Shown: positions 35,611 through 45,113, numbered from the stretch's first letter. The stretch: DNA of 64,000 bases from an uncultured Methanoregula sp. (GCF_963662735.1 NZ_OY759744.1:2646153-2710152), one strand, 5' to 3'. The notes: a model not told the origin generated them from the letters alone. A program made the numbers and translations.

Positions 35611-35633
35611 CGATGAGTGAAGTTTTTTTTGCA
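35611..35633 (-). promoter_or_regulatory. Dispersed motif copy g
   Basis: Minus strand CAAAAAAAACTTCACTCATC; 95 bases before the second PepSY-like gene. Confidence 0.5.
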
Positions 35634-35649
35634 CTTATATCTAATGAAT

Positions 35650-35693
35650 TTTATATATCTGATAATCACCGGTGATTATCATCATTGATTATC
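35650..35693 (-). promoter_or_regulatory. TATA element with perfect 22-bp palindrome and third half-site
   Basis: The perfect palindrome TGATAATCACCGGTGATTAT-CA (35660-35681) is followed by another half TGATTATC at 35686-35693. Downstream on the minus strand is GATATATAAAATTC. Near-identical to the element at 26512-26545. Repeated GATAAT units recall Fur-type operators (inference). The stretch 35517-35917 carries no gene otherwise. Confidence 0.55.
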
Positions 35694-35917
35694 TTCAAAG
35701 TCCGGGAAAAATGGCGCCATCCGTAATTCAGGAAAAAGAGACCAAAAAATTATTTTTTTTAATTATGTTTAATTTTGGTCCTGAGGTTCAGTTGCGCTGA
35801 CGGCGGGTTTGATACAATCAGCAAAGTAAAAAAATGACATGCTGCCGGAACCGCATTGGCACCTGCCGGGGGGTCCCGGGGATATCACGGTTTCCCCGGC
35901 TATGGCGCCGGCCCGGC

Positions 35918-36835
35918 TTATTCCGTCACGTCCCGCAGCATCCCGTTGATCGCGGTGCAGGCACCCGATGCGTCCGTACGGGCCATGCAGTCGGCCTCAA
36001 ACCGGATTGCCCTGCCATCCCGGGCAGCCACACTGAACCGGATCCCACGGGCGGTTCCGGACTTCAACACAGACAGGATCCGGGTCATCGCAGCGTTCCG
36101 GTCCCCCGGTACGATCAGAGAATCGAACCTCTGTCCGATAAGATCGGCCGGCACAAACCCGTACTTTGTAACCCGGGGGCTGATGTAGGTGAGCGTCCCC
36201 GCCGTATCAATCGAGAAAACAATGCCCGGCAGGTTCTCTGCAAGGTCACGGAGCCATTCCCCTTCCCGGCGGAGCGCGATCTCAAGAAGTTTCTTCTCAG
36301 AGATATCCTGGCTGACCGCCATCATGCCGCAGGAACCGTCCGGGAACTGGATCGGCATGTGAAGGATCTCAAAGAACAGGCGTTTGTCCCCCAGCCGGTC
36401 CTCAACAATTACCGTGCTCGTTTCGCCGGCAAGCGCCCGCTCCATGGCGATCCGGCATTCATCGAGGTTGACGACCCGGTCCTTGAGAACTTCCAGGAGG
36501 GGGCGGTTGATCATATCATCGTAGGCCATACCAACGGTCCGGGGAACCCATTCATTGAGCTGGACGATATTCAGGTTGCTGTCCGTGATGCAGTAGTGTT
36601 TCGAGGTATATTCCATGAACATGGTAACCGGGATCTGCCGTGAAAGATAGTACACCTTGGCGCTCCCGAGTGACCGGACCTCAACAATCCCTTTTGCGGT
36701 CAGTACCTCGAGGTACTTGGCAACCGACATCCGGTTCAGGCCGGACGATTCGGCGATCTCCCGGATACTGAGCCCCCGGGGATTTTTCTTGAGGGCCTCC
36801 ATGATCTGTGAGACATTTTCTCCTGGTTCTTTCAA
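35918..36835 (-). CDS. HTH-PAS-PAS transcriptional regulator or sensor
   Basis: A 305-residue cytoplasmic protein. Residues 1-65 form a winged helix (GLSIREIAESSGLNRMSVAK, YLEVLTAKGIVEVRSLGSAK). Then come two PAS domains: about 70-180 (YCITDSNLNIVQLNEW, GDKRLFFEILHMPIQ) and about 185-305 (LAENLPGIVFSIDTAGTLTY). No kinase or enzymatic output is present, so DNA binding is the output and the PAS modules take the input. Target genes unknown; motif copy h lies 163 bases upstream. Confidence 0.87.
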   Translation of the reverse strand: MKEPGENVSQIMEALKKNPRGLSIREIAESSGLNRMSVAKYLEVLTAKGIVEVRSLGSAKVYYLSRQIPVTMFMEYTSKHYCITDSNLNIVQLNEWVPRTVGMAYDDMINRPLLEVLKDRVVNLDECRIAMERALAGETSTVIVEDRLGDKRLFFEILHMPIQFPDGSCGMMAVSQDISEKKLLEIALRREGEWLRDLAENLPGIVFSIDTAGTLTYISPRVTKYGFVPADLIGQRFDSLIVPGDRNAAMTRILSVLKSGTARGIRFSVAARDGRAIRFEADCMARTDASGACTAINGMLRDVTE

Positions 36836-36997
36836 CTCTGGTCACCCCTGATTCCAGTCGTTTTCGTGATGCACCTGGTACGGTTGTAGTTACGGTTGAT
36901 AGTCATTGTACCTCGTTGAATTTCTCAAACCAGCCGCCAGCGCAACAGGCCGCATCGGATTATAAAATATAGTTGGGATTGTTGCTCATAAGCACGG

Positions 36998-37020
36998 CGT
37001 TGAGTGAAGTTTTATTTGCA
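36998..37020 (-). promoter_or_regulatory. Dispersed motif copy h
   Basis: Minus strand CAAATAAAACTTCACTCAAC, between the MFS gene end and the HTH-PAS gene. Confidence 0.5.
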
Positions 37021-37075
37021 GTTAATGGGGGACTTACCGGGGCCCGGGCTGGATCGCTGGTACTGATAGTTTCCA

Positions 37076-38428
37076 TCACCGCCCGGGAGATAGTCGTGCA
37101 GCCAGATCGGTCCGGACCAGCAGGACTGCGCACGCGATAATGGCAATCCCGAGGAGAAGGAACAGGATGATCGTACCGGGGTTTCCGATATTTCCCCCGG
37201 CAAGACCCAGGAGAACCGGCCCGGCAAAGGACCCGATCGAGGCAATGGCGTTGACCATGGCCACACCGGAGGCACGGAGGCCGGGCGGGAATGTTTCCAG
37301 GGTCAGGACAAAGAACGGGGCATATGCCGCATACGCTGCCGCGATCGCACCGGACAGGAGAATAAACCCGGTAAGGGCATTGTGCGGAACGGACAGCAGG
37401 ATCAAAAAGATCGCTGCCACGGTCAGGGAAACTGCCACGTGCCACCGGCGCTCGCCCAGCCGGTCAGAGTGGCAGGCCCAGAGATACATCGCCCCGACAG
37501 AAAGAGCGTACGGGATCATCACCAGAAAGCCGGTATCCGCAAACGAGCGTGAAAGCCCCGAGCTGTTGACGATCTGGGGGATCCAGAAGAGGAGGCTTGT
37601 CAGGAAAAGACCAACGAGAAAGCCGCATGAGCATAAGAGCAGGATTCCGGGTGTTGCGAGAAGGTCCCGGAACGGGATGGCACGCGGGGTCTCGTTCTGC
37701 ACCCGTGCTTCCTCAAGCCGGGATACGAGCCACGATTGTTCGCGCCCGCTGAGCCAGGATGCCTGTCTGGGGGAGTCCTGGAGGTAAACGAGGATCGCGG
37801 CGCCGAAGATGATCGCCGGGATCCCTTCGAGCACGAAGAGCCAGCGCCAGGAAGCAAGGCCGGCCCATGCAGCATGGGAGAGGATGAACGCGGAGACCGG
37901 TGACGCGATCACCATGGCAAGGGGAATTGCGATAAAGAAGACGGAGAGGGCCTGCGAGATCCGGTTCTTCCGGAACCAGAACGTAAGGTAGAGCATGATA
38001 CCGGGGGTGAACCCTGCTTCAGCGGCTCCCAGCAGGAAGCGGAGGATCGCGAGCTGGACCGGCGTCTGGACAAGCGCTATCAGTACAGTTATGATCCCCC
38101 AGCTTATCATGATCCTGAAAAGCCAGATCCGGGCCCCGGTCCGGACCAGGAACTGGTTGCTGGGCACCTCGAAGATGACATAACTGATAAAAAAAATGCC
38201 CGAGATAAACCCGAAGAAGGCAGGATCGATGCCGAGATCCGCATTCATGGTCAGCGCTGCATAGCCGATATTGACCCGGTCAAGGATACAGATCACGAGC
38301 AGGATGACGATAAACGGGATGATATGCCACCAGACCTTCCGGTCAAGGGCGGTCTCATCGATATCCCCTACAGGCAGTGTTCCTTCGCAGTTATCGTTCC
38401 TCATGGCTGGCACCGGGTCTGGTCTCAT
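37076..38428 (-). CDS. MFS transporter, anion:cation symporter type
   Basis: A 450-residue major facilitator protein with 12 hydrophobic helices. Near the start DRVNIGYAALTMNADLGIDP and then VIFEVPSNQFLVRTGARIWL are hallmarks of the ACS (anion:cation symporter) family, which brings in organic anions such as sugar acids, phthalate or pantothenate. The second half repeats the pattern. Start may be the later Met (38404, MRNDNCEGTL), neither has a good ribosome site. Substrate unknown. Confidence 0.92.
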   Translation of the reverse strand: MRPDPVPAMRNDNCEGTLPVGDIDETALDRKVWWHIIPFIVILLVICILDRVNIGYAALTMNADLGIDPAFFGFISGIFFISYVIFEVPSNQFLVRTGARIWLFRIMISWGIITVLIALVQTPVQLAILRFLLGAAEAGFTPGIMLYLTFWFRKNRISQALSVFFIAIPLAMVIASPVSAFILSHAAWAGLASWRWLFVLEGIPAIIFGAAILVYLQDSPRQASWLSGREQSWLVSRLEEARVQNETPRAIPFRDLLATPGILLLCSCGFLVGLFLTSLLFWIPQIVNSSGLSRSFADTGFLVMIPYALSVGAMYLWACHSDRLGERRWHVAVSLTVAAIFLILLSVPHNALTGFILLSGAIAAAYAAYAPFFVLTLETFPPGLRASGVAMVNAIASIGSFAGPVLLGLAGGNIGNPGTIILFLLLGIAIIACAVLLVRTDLAARLSPGR

Positions 38429-38731
38429 GGATCATCCGCTTGGAACCCCGTTGAGCTCCGAACGAGGGATCCGGATATCCCTTGTTTGATCAGCGATCAT
38501 TTATCTTCCCCTGTTTTATCCTCAGCGTAAAGTTCCTGCACCGGTTGACCCGTATTTTCATCCGGGAATCAGGATCTCTGGTTTCTATGGGTCTGGATCT
38601 CCCGGAGCATGGCGGGATACCACTCCTGCCGGGTACGCAATCCGGAGAACGATACAGGAGAAACGGATTGCGGGGAACGGGGATCCGGGCCGCCCCGGGC
38701 TTTGCCAGGCTGCGGGGAACAACACTGGATC

Positions 38732-38848
38732 ATGAACCTTGGGATTTCTGTCGCGGTTGCTGCAATAATTTTTTCACTTATCACCAGCGTTATCCGATAT
38801 ACCACAGACATATCTGCAGATACGCGTTCCCGGGAGATCATTGTATAA
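38732..38848 (+). CDS. Possible 38-residue single-helix peptide overlapping motif copy i
   Basis: A frame from ATG at 38732 encodes NLGISVAVAAIIFSLITSVI then a polar tail. It looks like a membrane helix, but no ribosome site is visible and the dispersed motif lies inside it, so it may be fortuitous. The remaining bases of 38429-38950 hold no gene. Confidence 0.3.
   Translation: MNLGISVAVAAIIFSLITSVIRYTTDISADTRSREIIV
38761..38783 (+). promoter_or_regulatory. Dispersed motif copy i (opposite orientation)
   Basis: TGCAATAATTTTTTCACTTA followed by TCACCAGC on the plus strand; 168 bases upstream of the rightward antiporter gene, matching its direction. Confidence 0.5.
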
Positions 38849-38950
38849 TAAGCCGGATAAAATTATTAGTACATAGATTTTTTTCGCGTAAAGGATGCAG
38901 GCCTGTAGCACGATAGGCCTTAAGAATGCATCTCACCTGAGGCACACCCC

Positions 38951-40951
38951 ATGATCGCCACGTATATCCTTGACATCATCGTCGTTCTTGCCCTCGCAAT
39001 CCTTGTGATAACCATCGGCACCCGCCTGAAGATTCCCGGGGTTGTCGGTTTCCTTCTCACCGGGGTCGTTGTCGGACCCTATGGTCTGGGCCTGGTAAAA
39101 GATCCCCAGATGGTTGAAATCCTTGCCGAGATAGGTATCATTTTCCTGCTCTTCACCATCGGGATGCAGTTCTCGTTCCGGACCCTGCTTGCCATGAAGA
39201 AGATCGTGCTGGTTGCCGGCACGATACAGGTCGTCTTTACCATCCTTGCAGTCTATGCCATCATGTACTTCTTTGGCACTCCTGCAGGTATTGCACTGTT
39301 CTTCGGGTTCCTGATCTGTCACAGCAGCACAACCATCACGCTGAAAATATTCCAGGACCGGGCCGAAGTCAATACACCGTATGCCCGGTCCACGCTCGGG
39401 ATCTCCCTCTACCAGGATATCATGACCGTACCGATGCTCATTGCCCTGCCGATCCTTGCAGGACATGAAGCGGATATCACCGGTGCGATGTTCAATCTCG
39501 GGATCACCCTCATCATTCTTCTCGCCGTCGTTCTTGCCATTGCAGCCTGGGTCCTTCCCCGGTTAATGGCACAGGTTGCCGGTGTGCGGAACTCCGAGAT
39601 CTTCCTCCTGAGCATCATCCTGGTCTGCTTTGTCATCACCTACATCTCTTCGAGCCTGGGGCTGTCACTCGCGCTCGGTGCATTCCTTGCCGGCCTCACC
39701 CTCTCGGAATCGGAATATTTCCACCAGGCATTTGCAAGTATCATCCCGTTCCGGGACATCTTTACGAGTTTCTTTTTCATTTCCGTGGGAATGCTGCTCA
39801 ACCTCTGGTTTGTACTGAAAAACCCCGTCGTCATTATTGTCCTCGTCATCGCAGTCCTCATCCTCAAGGCGGTAATCGCTGCCGGAAGTACCCTTGCTAT
39901 CGGCCAGTCCCTGCGGACCTCCATTCTTGCCGGCCTGGCGCTCTGTAACATCGGGGAATTCGCATTCGTCCTCTCTGTTCCGGGAAAAGAGTATGGCTTT
40001 TTTACCGCAACTACCGACCAGTTCTTCCTCGCGGTTGCGGTTATCAGCATGGCGGCAACCCCGTTCATCATTGCTGCAGGTCCCCGGATTGCAGACCGCA
40101 TTCTCTGCCTCCCCCTCGGGAACCGGTTGAAAGCCGGGTGTGTTCCCCCGGATGAAGGGGATGAGGAAAAACCCGCCCTCTCAGACCACGTGGTTATCGT
40201 AGGGTATGGCCTCAACGGGAGGCATCTTGCAAAGGTTGCAAAGATCGGCAACATTCCCTACAGGATCATAGACCTGAACCCGGATACCGTGGACGAGGAA
40301 CAAAAAAAAGGCGAACCGATCTTTTTCGGGGATGCTGCCAATGAATCGATCCTTTCCTATGCAAATATCGAACAGGCGCGGGTCCTGGTAATCGCCGTGA
40401 ACGACCCGCTCTCGACCCAGGCAATAACCCGTATTGCCCGCTCGATGAACCCGAACCTGTATATCATTGTCCGTACCCAGTTCCTTCCCGAAGTCCAGGT
40501 GCTCCGTAACCTGGGAGCCAGCGATGTGATCCCGGAAGAATTCGAGACATCGGTCGAGATCTTCTCCCGGGTTCTGAAAAAATACCTGGTCCCAAAGGGA
40601 ACCATAGAACAGTTCATCCAGGATATCCGGGCAGATACATATCATGTGCTGCGGAGTCCGGCAACGCCCGCTGCCGATGTGACGGACCTCCGGCTCAATA
40701 TCCCCAACGTGGATATCACGGCACTCCGGGTGTTTCCGGATTCGTCGATCATTGGCGGGAGTCTTGCCGGCATCAATGTCAGGAAAGAGTACGGGATCTC
40801 CATTCTTGCTATACGGAGAAAGGGAGAAGTTCTCGTCAACCCTTCGGGGGATACGAATCTCGAACCCGATGACGAAGTGATCGTGATCGGTACGCCGGAT
40901 GCCATAATACGGCTGTCCCTGCTGTTCCACCCCGGGGAAGCGCAGGAATAA
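38951..40951 (+). CDS. Kef-type cation/proton antiporter with TrkA-N/C domains
   Basis: A 666-residue CPA2-family antiporter. The first 390 residues form about 12 helices with the CPA2 phrases GVVGFLLTGVVVGPYGLGLV at 30-50 and GIIFLLFTIGMQFSF at 65. LGAFLAGLTLSESEY lies at about 240. Residues about 415-530 are an NAD-binding TrkA-N domain (VIVGYGLNGRHLAKVAKIGN) and residues about 560-655 a TrkA-C domain. It exchanges K+ or Na+ for protons under ligand control. GAGG sits eight bases before ATG. It converges with a close paralogue at 41.1-43.1 kb. Confidence 0.95.
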   Translation: MIATYILDIIVVLALAILVITIGTRLKIPGVVGFLLTGVVVGPYGLGLVKDPQMVEILAEIGIIFLLFTIGMQFSFRTLLAMKKIVLVAGTIQVVFTILAVYAIMYFFGTPAGIALFFGFLICHSSTTITLKIFQDRAEVNTPYARSTLGISLYQDIMTVPMLIALPILAGHEADITGAMFNLGITLIILLAVVLAIAAWVLPRLMAQVAGVRNSEIFLLSIILVCFVITYISSSLGLSLALGAFLAGLTLSESEYFHQAFASIIPFRDIFTSFFFISVGMLLNLWFVLKNPVVIIVLVIAVLILKAVIAAGSTLAIGQSLRTSILAGLALCNIGEFAFVLSVPGKEYGFFTATTDQFFLAVAVISMAATPFIIAAGPRIADRILCLPLGNRLKAGCVPPDEGDEEKPALSDHVVIVGYGLNGRHLAKVAKIGNIPYRIIDLNPDTVDEEQKKGEPIFFGDAANESILSYANIEQARVLVIAVNDPLSTQAITRIARSMNPNLYIIVRTQFLPEVQVLRNLGASDVIPEEFETSVEIFSRVLKKYLVPKGTIEQFIQDIRADTYHVLRSPATPAADVTDLRLNIPNVDITALRVFPDSSIIGGSLAGINVRKEYGISILAIRRKGEVLVNPSGDTNLEPDDEVIVIGTPDAIIRLSLLFHPGEAQE

Positions 40952-41080
40952 TTCCTGCGGTACCGGAATTCGTTCACGGAAATCCGGATAAAAACCGGAT
41001 AATTGCGGAGAGGGGGGGATGAGGTACATCTCAGCCTCCCGGCAGCAGTATTTTTGTGGGATTGTTCCGGAATTATTCTC

Positions 41081-43087
41081 TTATTTCTTCCGGATAAACA
41101 GGTCTGACCCTTTGGCCACATCTTCCGGTGTGGCATAGATGATCGCGCTGTCCCCTGCTTCAAGCCGGGTCTCCCCGCCGATACCCGTGAGAACATGTTC
41201 ACCTCGCCGCAGTGCCAGCACGAGAAGGTTATACCGTTTCCTCAGGTTGATCGCGCCCAGCGTGTTACCGTCAAGCGGTGATCCGGGCTCAACGGTGAGG
41301 GTCGTAATAGTAACATCCGGGATATGCCGCACCAGATCCGGCAGGGTTCCCATAACGGGATTCCGGCTGCGCAGCATCCGGTAGCCATCGGCCCGGACAT
41401 CCGTGATGAACGACTCGATCCGGTCCCGGGGGACAAAATATTTTGTCAGCACGACCGTAAAAATTTCAACCGAGGTCTCGAATTCTTCGGCAATCACCTC
41501 ATCGGCACCCAGGGTCTGCAGGGACTCGACTTCGCTGACATAGCGGGTCCGCACAATGATCGAAAGAGAAGTGTTGAGATTGCGGCACAGGCTGACAATC
41601 TTGCGGGTTGCCACCGGGTCGTTGATTGCCACTACTACGATCCGCGCCTGTGTTATCCCGGCATGGGCAAGCACTCCCTCTCCGGTTGCATCGCCGAATA
41701 CTACCGGTTCATCGCCTACCCTCCCCTCTTTGACCAGGTCCGGGTTGAGCTCGATGATGCTGTACGTTATTCCTGCTCTCCGTGCGGTGAGTGCCAGGTT
41801 CCGGCCGGTTATGCCATAACCGACAATGACCAGGTGATCGTTGTGCTTCTGGCGGGATCGCTCGTCATCGATGCCGCATGTTCCCTGCACGATCCGGGAT
41901 AATGCGGGAACCTGGCAGAGCCGTCCCGTAACCGGCTGGCCGATACCGATGACAAACGGGGTCGCGGCCATGGTAATCAGGGCAACAACAAGGAATGTCT
42001 GGTATATTCCAAACGGCAGGACGCCGGTCATAAACCCGCTCTGGGCGATAATAAACGAAAATTCCCCTACCTGTGCGAGGGCAAGCCCTGTCATAACGGC
42101 AGTCCTGAGCGGGTAACCGAGCACAAGGGGAGCAGCGGTTGCGAGCGCGGCCTTTGCCACGATGGCAAGGACTATGAGGAAGAGGACGAGCCAGAAATTC
42201 GCAAGCAGGAACCGGACATCCACGAGCATTCCCACGGAGATGAAGAAGAAACTCGTGAAAATATCCCGGAAGGGAAGAACAATGCTCGCAGCCTGGTGGC
42301 TGTATTCCGAGCCGGAGATGATCAGGCCCGCCAGCAGGGCTCCGATGGCTATCGACATGCCGGTAAACGAGACCAGCCATGCTACCCCAAAACAGGTCAG
42401 GATGACCACCAGCAGGAAGAGTTCCTGGTTGCGGGTCCGGGCAATCTCGTGCATGACCCGGGGGATGACCCATTTTGCACACGCGATAAGGATGAGGACG
42501 ATCAGGAGATCCTGGACAATGAGCAGGAGCAGGGCATCGCCGGACAGGAACGGTGTCGGGTCCAGCTGGGGGATGCTTGCCAGGAATGGGATCGCCATGA
42601 TCATGGGTATTGCCATGAGGTCCTGGAAGATCAGGATCCCAAGAGCTATGCTCCCGTGCGGCGAGTCCATCTCGCCTCTCTCGTGAAGGATTTTGAGGAC
42701 GATTGCGGTACTGGAGAGGGAGAAGAGAAATCCCATCAGGATGGCTTCATTTGCCGGGAGTCCCAGAAGGAACGCAAGGCCACAGAAAAAAGCAAAGGAC
42801 AGCCCGACCTGGAGGGCTCCGCCAACAATGGCAATAAGCCGGATCTTCCAGAGATCCTTGAATGAGAACTCGAGGCCGATGGTGAAGAGCAGCAGGATGA
42901 TGCCGATCTCCGCGAGGCTGGTGACCTGCTCCTGCCCCTTGATGATACTGAACCCGTACGGGCCGACAATGACACCGGTCAGGATGAAAGCGACAAGGGG
43001 TGGCACCCTGATCCGGTTGAAGAGCATCCCGACTACGAGCGCGATGGCAAATACGATCAGGATGTCAGTAAGGAGTTCCAGGACCAT
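41081..43087 (-). CDS. Kef-type cation/proton antiporter, second paralogue
   Basis: A 668-residue protein with the same layout as the other antiporter: a CPA2 membrane domain (VALVVGMLFNRIRVPPLVAF, LTGVIVGPYGFSI), a NAD-binding TrkA-N domain (HLVIVGYGITGRNLALTARR) and TrkA-C. The two share phrases such as FRDIFTSFFFISVGML and VIAEEFETSVEIF. Having two in tail-to-tail array suggests duplication. Physiological substrate (K+ or Na+) and ligand are not known. Confidence 0.95.
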   Translation of the reverse strand: MVLELLTDILIVFAIALVVGMLFNRIRVPPLVAFILTGVIVGPYGFSIIKGQEQVTSLAEIGIILLLFTIGLEFSFKDLWKIRLIAIVGGALQVGLSFAFFCGLAFLLGLPANEAILMGFLFSLSSTAIVLKILHERGEMDSPHGSIALGILIFQDLMAIPMIMAIPFLASIPQLDPTPFLSGDALLLLIVQDLLIVLILIACAKWVIPRVMHEIARTRNQELFLLVVILTCFGVAWLVSFTGMSIAIGALLAGLIISGSEYSHQAASIVLPFRDIFTSFFFISVGMLVDVRFLLANFWLVLFLIVLAIVAKAALATAAPLVLGYPLRTAVMTGLALAQVGEFSFIIAQSGFMTGVLPFGIYQTFLVVALITMAATPFVIGIGQPVTGRLCQVPALSRIVQGTCGIDDERSRQKHNDHLVIVGYGITGRNLALTARRAGITYSIIELNPDLVKEGRVGDEPVVFGDATGEGVLAHAGITQARIVVVAINDPVATRKIVSLCRNLNTSLSIIVRTRYVSEVESLQTLGADEVIAEEFETSVEIFTVVLTKYFVPRDRIESFITDVRADGYRMLRSRNPVMGTLPDLVRHIPDVTITTLTVEPGSPLDGNTLGAINLRKRYNLLVLALRRGEHVLTGIGGETRLEAGDSAIIYATPEDVAKGSDLFIRKK

Positions 43088-43204
43088 GGGAAATTCCAGT
43101 ACATGCTATACTCCGGATTATAAAAAATAGCATTTCCATCCTGAAAACCGCACGGGTCTGGGGGTCCGGAAGGGAAAGAGGCATTCCTCCCGCCCGGACC
43201 CGGG

Positions 43205-44143
43205 TCAGACCACAAGAGTAAGGAAGAGCAGGAAATACAGGGCAATCGAGAGAGCCGGGATAATCCTGATCGACCAGCAGTTGATCTGTTCCACCCGGAG
43301 CATATTCTCGTCTCCCGTGAATTTCAGGATAAGGATGCCGGATACGAGCACCATGACCAGTGTTGCATACGTGATGATCATGAACAGGTCAAGGAAGGTT
43401 GCATAGGCTACAAGCGGGATTGCATCGGCAACCCGCCAGTGGATAAGCACTGCGGCAAGGAACATCGAAGCGTTCAGGCCCAGCCGGGACGAGATCTTCA
43501 TCATCAGCGAGGAGAGCGAGACGATAATGATGAGCATGATCGGCAGGAAAAATTTCAGGATGGTAGACGTGGTGTCTCTCGTTATGCCATAGGAAAAGAC
43601 TGCCCGGGAAAAGGGGATCTCGCCCGGGATATAGGACATATTCGCAACAGTGAAGCCGGTACCGGTAAACGCCCATCCCGGGAGGTTTGCATCGGGATCG
43701 ACGCCGTTCTGTTTCGGATCCGCTACAAGGATCATCTCCCGCTCGTTTCTGGATTTGGGCTCGATCCTGATGGGGAGGGTATGCCGGTCAAAGGGGTAAC
43801 GGCTGAGATCGGGTTCGGTCTTCAGGACCGCAAGAACCCGGTATTCCTTCTCATTGGGAGTGTCTGTGACGGTGCTGACAGAGGACACCACGCCGTTCAT
43901 AAGTTCCAAATCGTCGATCGATATGGGCGAATCTGACCGGAGATGCAGGTAATAATCAATCCCGACCGTCCCGGCTGCCACATCGAAACGGTTGAAATCT
44001 ACAACATAGACACCGATGTACACGGTTTCCGGACCGGTTCCGGCCTTTTGTACGGATGCATTGGAAGTTCCCGCAGAAGCGGGGACCGCGATCAGGAGGA
44101 TAGCAAGGGCGATAAGCAGGAGGTATCGCGGAATAGTGCTCAT
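43205..44143 (-). CDS. Pentameric ligand-gated ion channel (Cys-loop receptor homologue)
   Basis: A 312-residue archaeal channel. After a signal peptide (cleavage near PASAG) the ligand-binding domain spans about residues 30-190, with VYIGVYVVDFNRFDVAAGTV, IDYYLHLRSDSPISIDDLEL and the hallmark LSRYPFDRHTLPIRIEP. Four membrane helices follow. The first two run FFLPIMLIIIVSLSSLMM and SRLGLNASMFLAAVLIHW, and the last is a C-terminal helix ending FLLFLTLVV. Prokaryotic relatives (GLIC, ELIC) open to protons or amines. No disulfide loop is visible. Start set at 44143 because signal and GAAGGA fit; a longer frame starts at 44323. Confidence 0.85.
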   Translation of the reverse strand: MSTIPRYLLLIALAILLIAVPASAGTSNASVQKAGTGPETVYIGVYVVDFNRFDVAAGTVGIDYYLHLRSDSPISIDDLELMNGVVSSVSTVTDTPNEKEYRVLAVLKTEPDLSRYPFDRHTLPIRIEPKSRNEREMILVADPKQNGVDPDANLPGWAFTGTGFTVANMSYIPGEIPFSRAVFSYGITRDTTSTILKFFLPIMLIIIVSLSSLMMKISSRLGLNASMFLAAVLIHWRVADAIPLVAYATFLDLFMIITYATLVMVLVSGILILKFTGDENMLRVEQINCWSIRIIPALSIALYFLLFLTLVV

Positions 44144-44392
44144 TCCTTCACGTGACCGGCGTTGTGCCCGTGCTGTTCCTCTCCCATGGTTCGCGTGACG
44201 GGAAATGGTATCGCTCTCCTGTAGAGAAAATGGTGTGTATATGTATATTAATTGACAGGCGTTTTTCCCGGCCGTATTTCCCGGCTGCTGAGCCCTCCGG
44301 TCCGGCATCTGACCTGTCTGCACCCGCTACATTCCCATGCCGGGCGATAACGGTAATTTAAAAAAAAGAAGGGTTCTTTGATCCGCTTCAGC

Positions 44393-44983
44393 CTAATTCA
44401 CAGTAGTGGTTGGCGGGAGCGGGATTCCCGAGGTTGTCACGTACGAGGTTATGAAATACGCTGCAACGAGGATGAGGATGATGAGCGGGATAATGACAGC
44501 AATGAAAACGACAAGGACCGCTTTACCGGTACTGAGTTCCTGGAGTTCACGGATCCCGAGGATCCCGAGGATGAGCGACCAGACCGCAAAGACAATGCCA
44601 ACAAAGGGAATCCATCCGAAAAGAAGGCGGGGCGTATTGCCGTACAGCATCGCTTTTATGGTCTGCATGATCCCCTTGCGCCCGCCGAAAAGATACACCC
44701 AGAGGTGAAGCCATGCGGAAAAGATGAGGGTTGCGATGACCCCGCCCACCAGTACCATGAAAAATACCAGGACCGGGAAGGCAAGCCCGAAGGTCAGGCC
44801 GGAAATTTTCTCCATACTGCCAAACCCTGCCGCGGCAACCAGTGCGGAGAGGACGGCATTGACCAGGAGAAGTGCCGCAAAGTAGGTGAATACTGTGCCC
44901 GTTTCATCGTTTTTTGCCTGCTGGAATGTTTCAACCGGTTTCAGGAGGAATCCTTTTGCCTTGTCAGCAATGGTGTTGATCAT
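44393..44983 (-). CDS. Yip1-family membrane protein
   Basis: A 196-residue protein with five hydrophobic helices. The N-terminal cytoplasmic part KAKGFLLKPVETFQQAKNDE and the later IKAMLYGNTPRLLFGWIPFV match the Yip1 (DUF1282-like) family. Role in archaea unknown, maybe membrane trafficking or stress. The ATG at 44983 is preferred to a TTG three codons earlier. Confidence 0.88.
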   Translation of the reverse strand: MINTIADKAKGFLLKPVETFQQAKNDETGTVFTYFAALLLVNAVLSALVAAAGFGSMEKISGLTFGLAFPVLVFFMVLVGGVIATLIFSAWLHLWVYLFGGRKGIMQTIKAMLYGNTPRLLFGWIPFVGIVFAVWSLILGILGIRELQELSTGKAVLVVFIAVIIPLIILILVAAYFITSYVTTSGIPLPPTTTVN

Positions 44984-45113
44984 ACAACCCAATGGTTGTC
45001 ATGAATGGATTATAAAGAGGACGCCCGCGGGAGATTTTTCCTGAACTGTTTGAGTCACGGGCCATTGATCTGCCGGGTCGTTCATTGCACCATGCCAAAA
45101 AATGGATACCGGA

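Noticed and set aside
36960..37445. 161-codon minus-strand frame
   Set aside because: Shifted frame of the MFS transporter; Arg/Pro/Cys-rich shadow.
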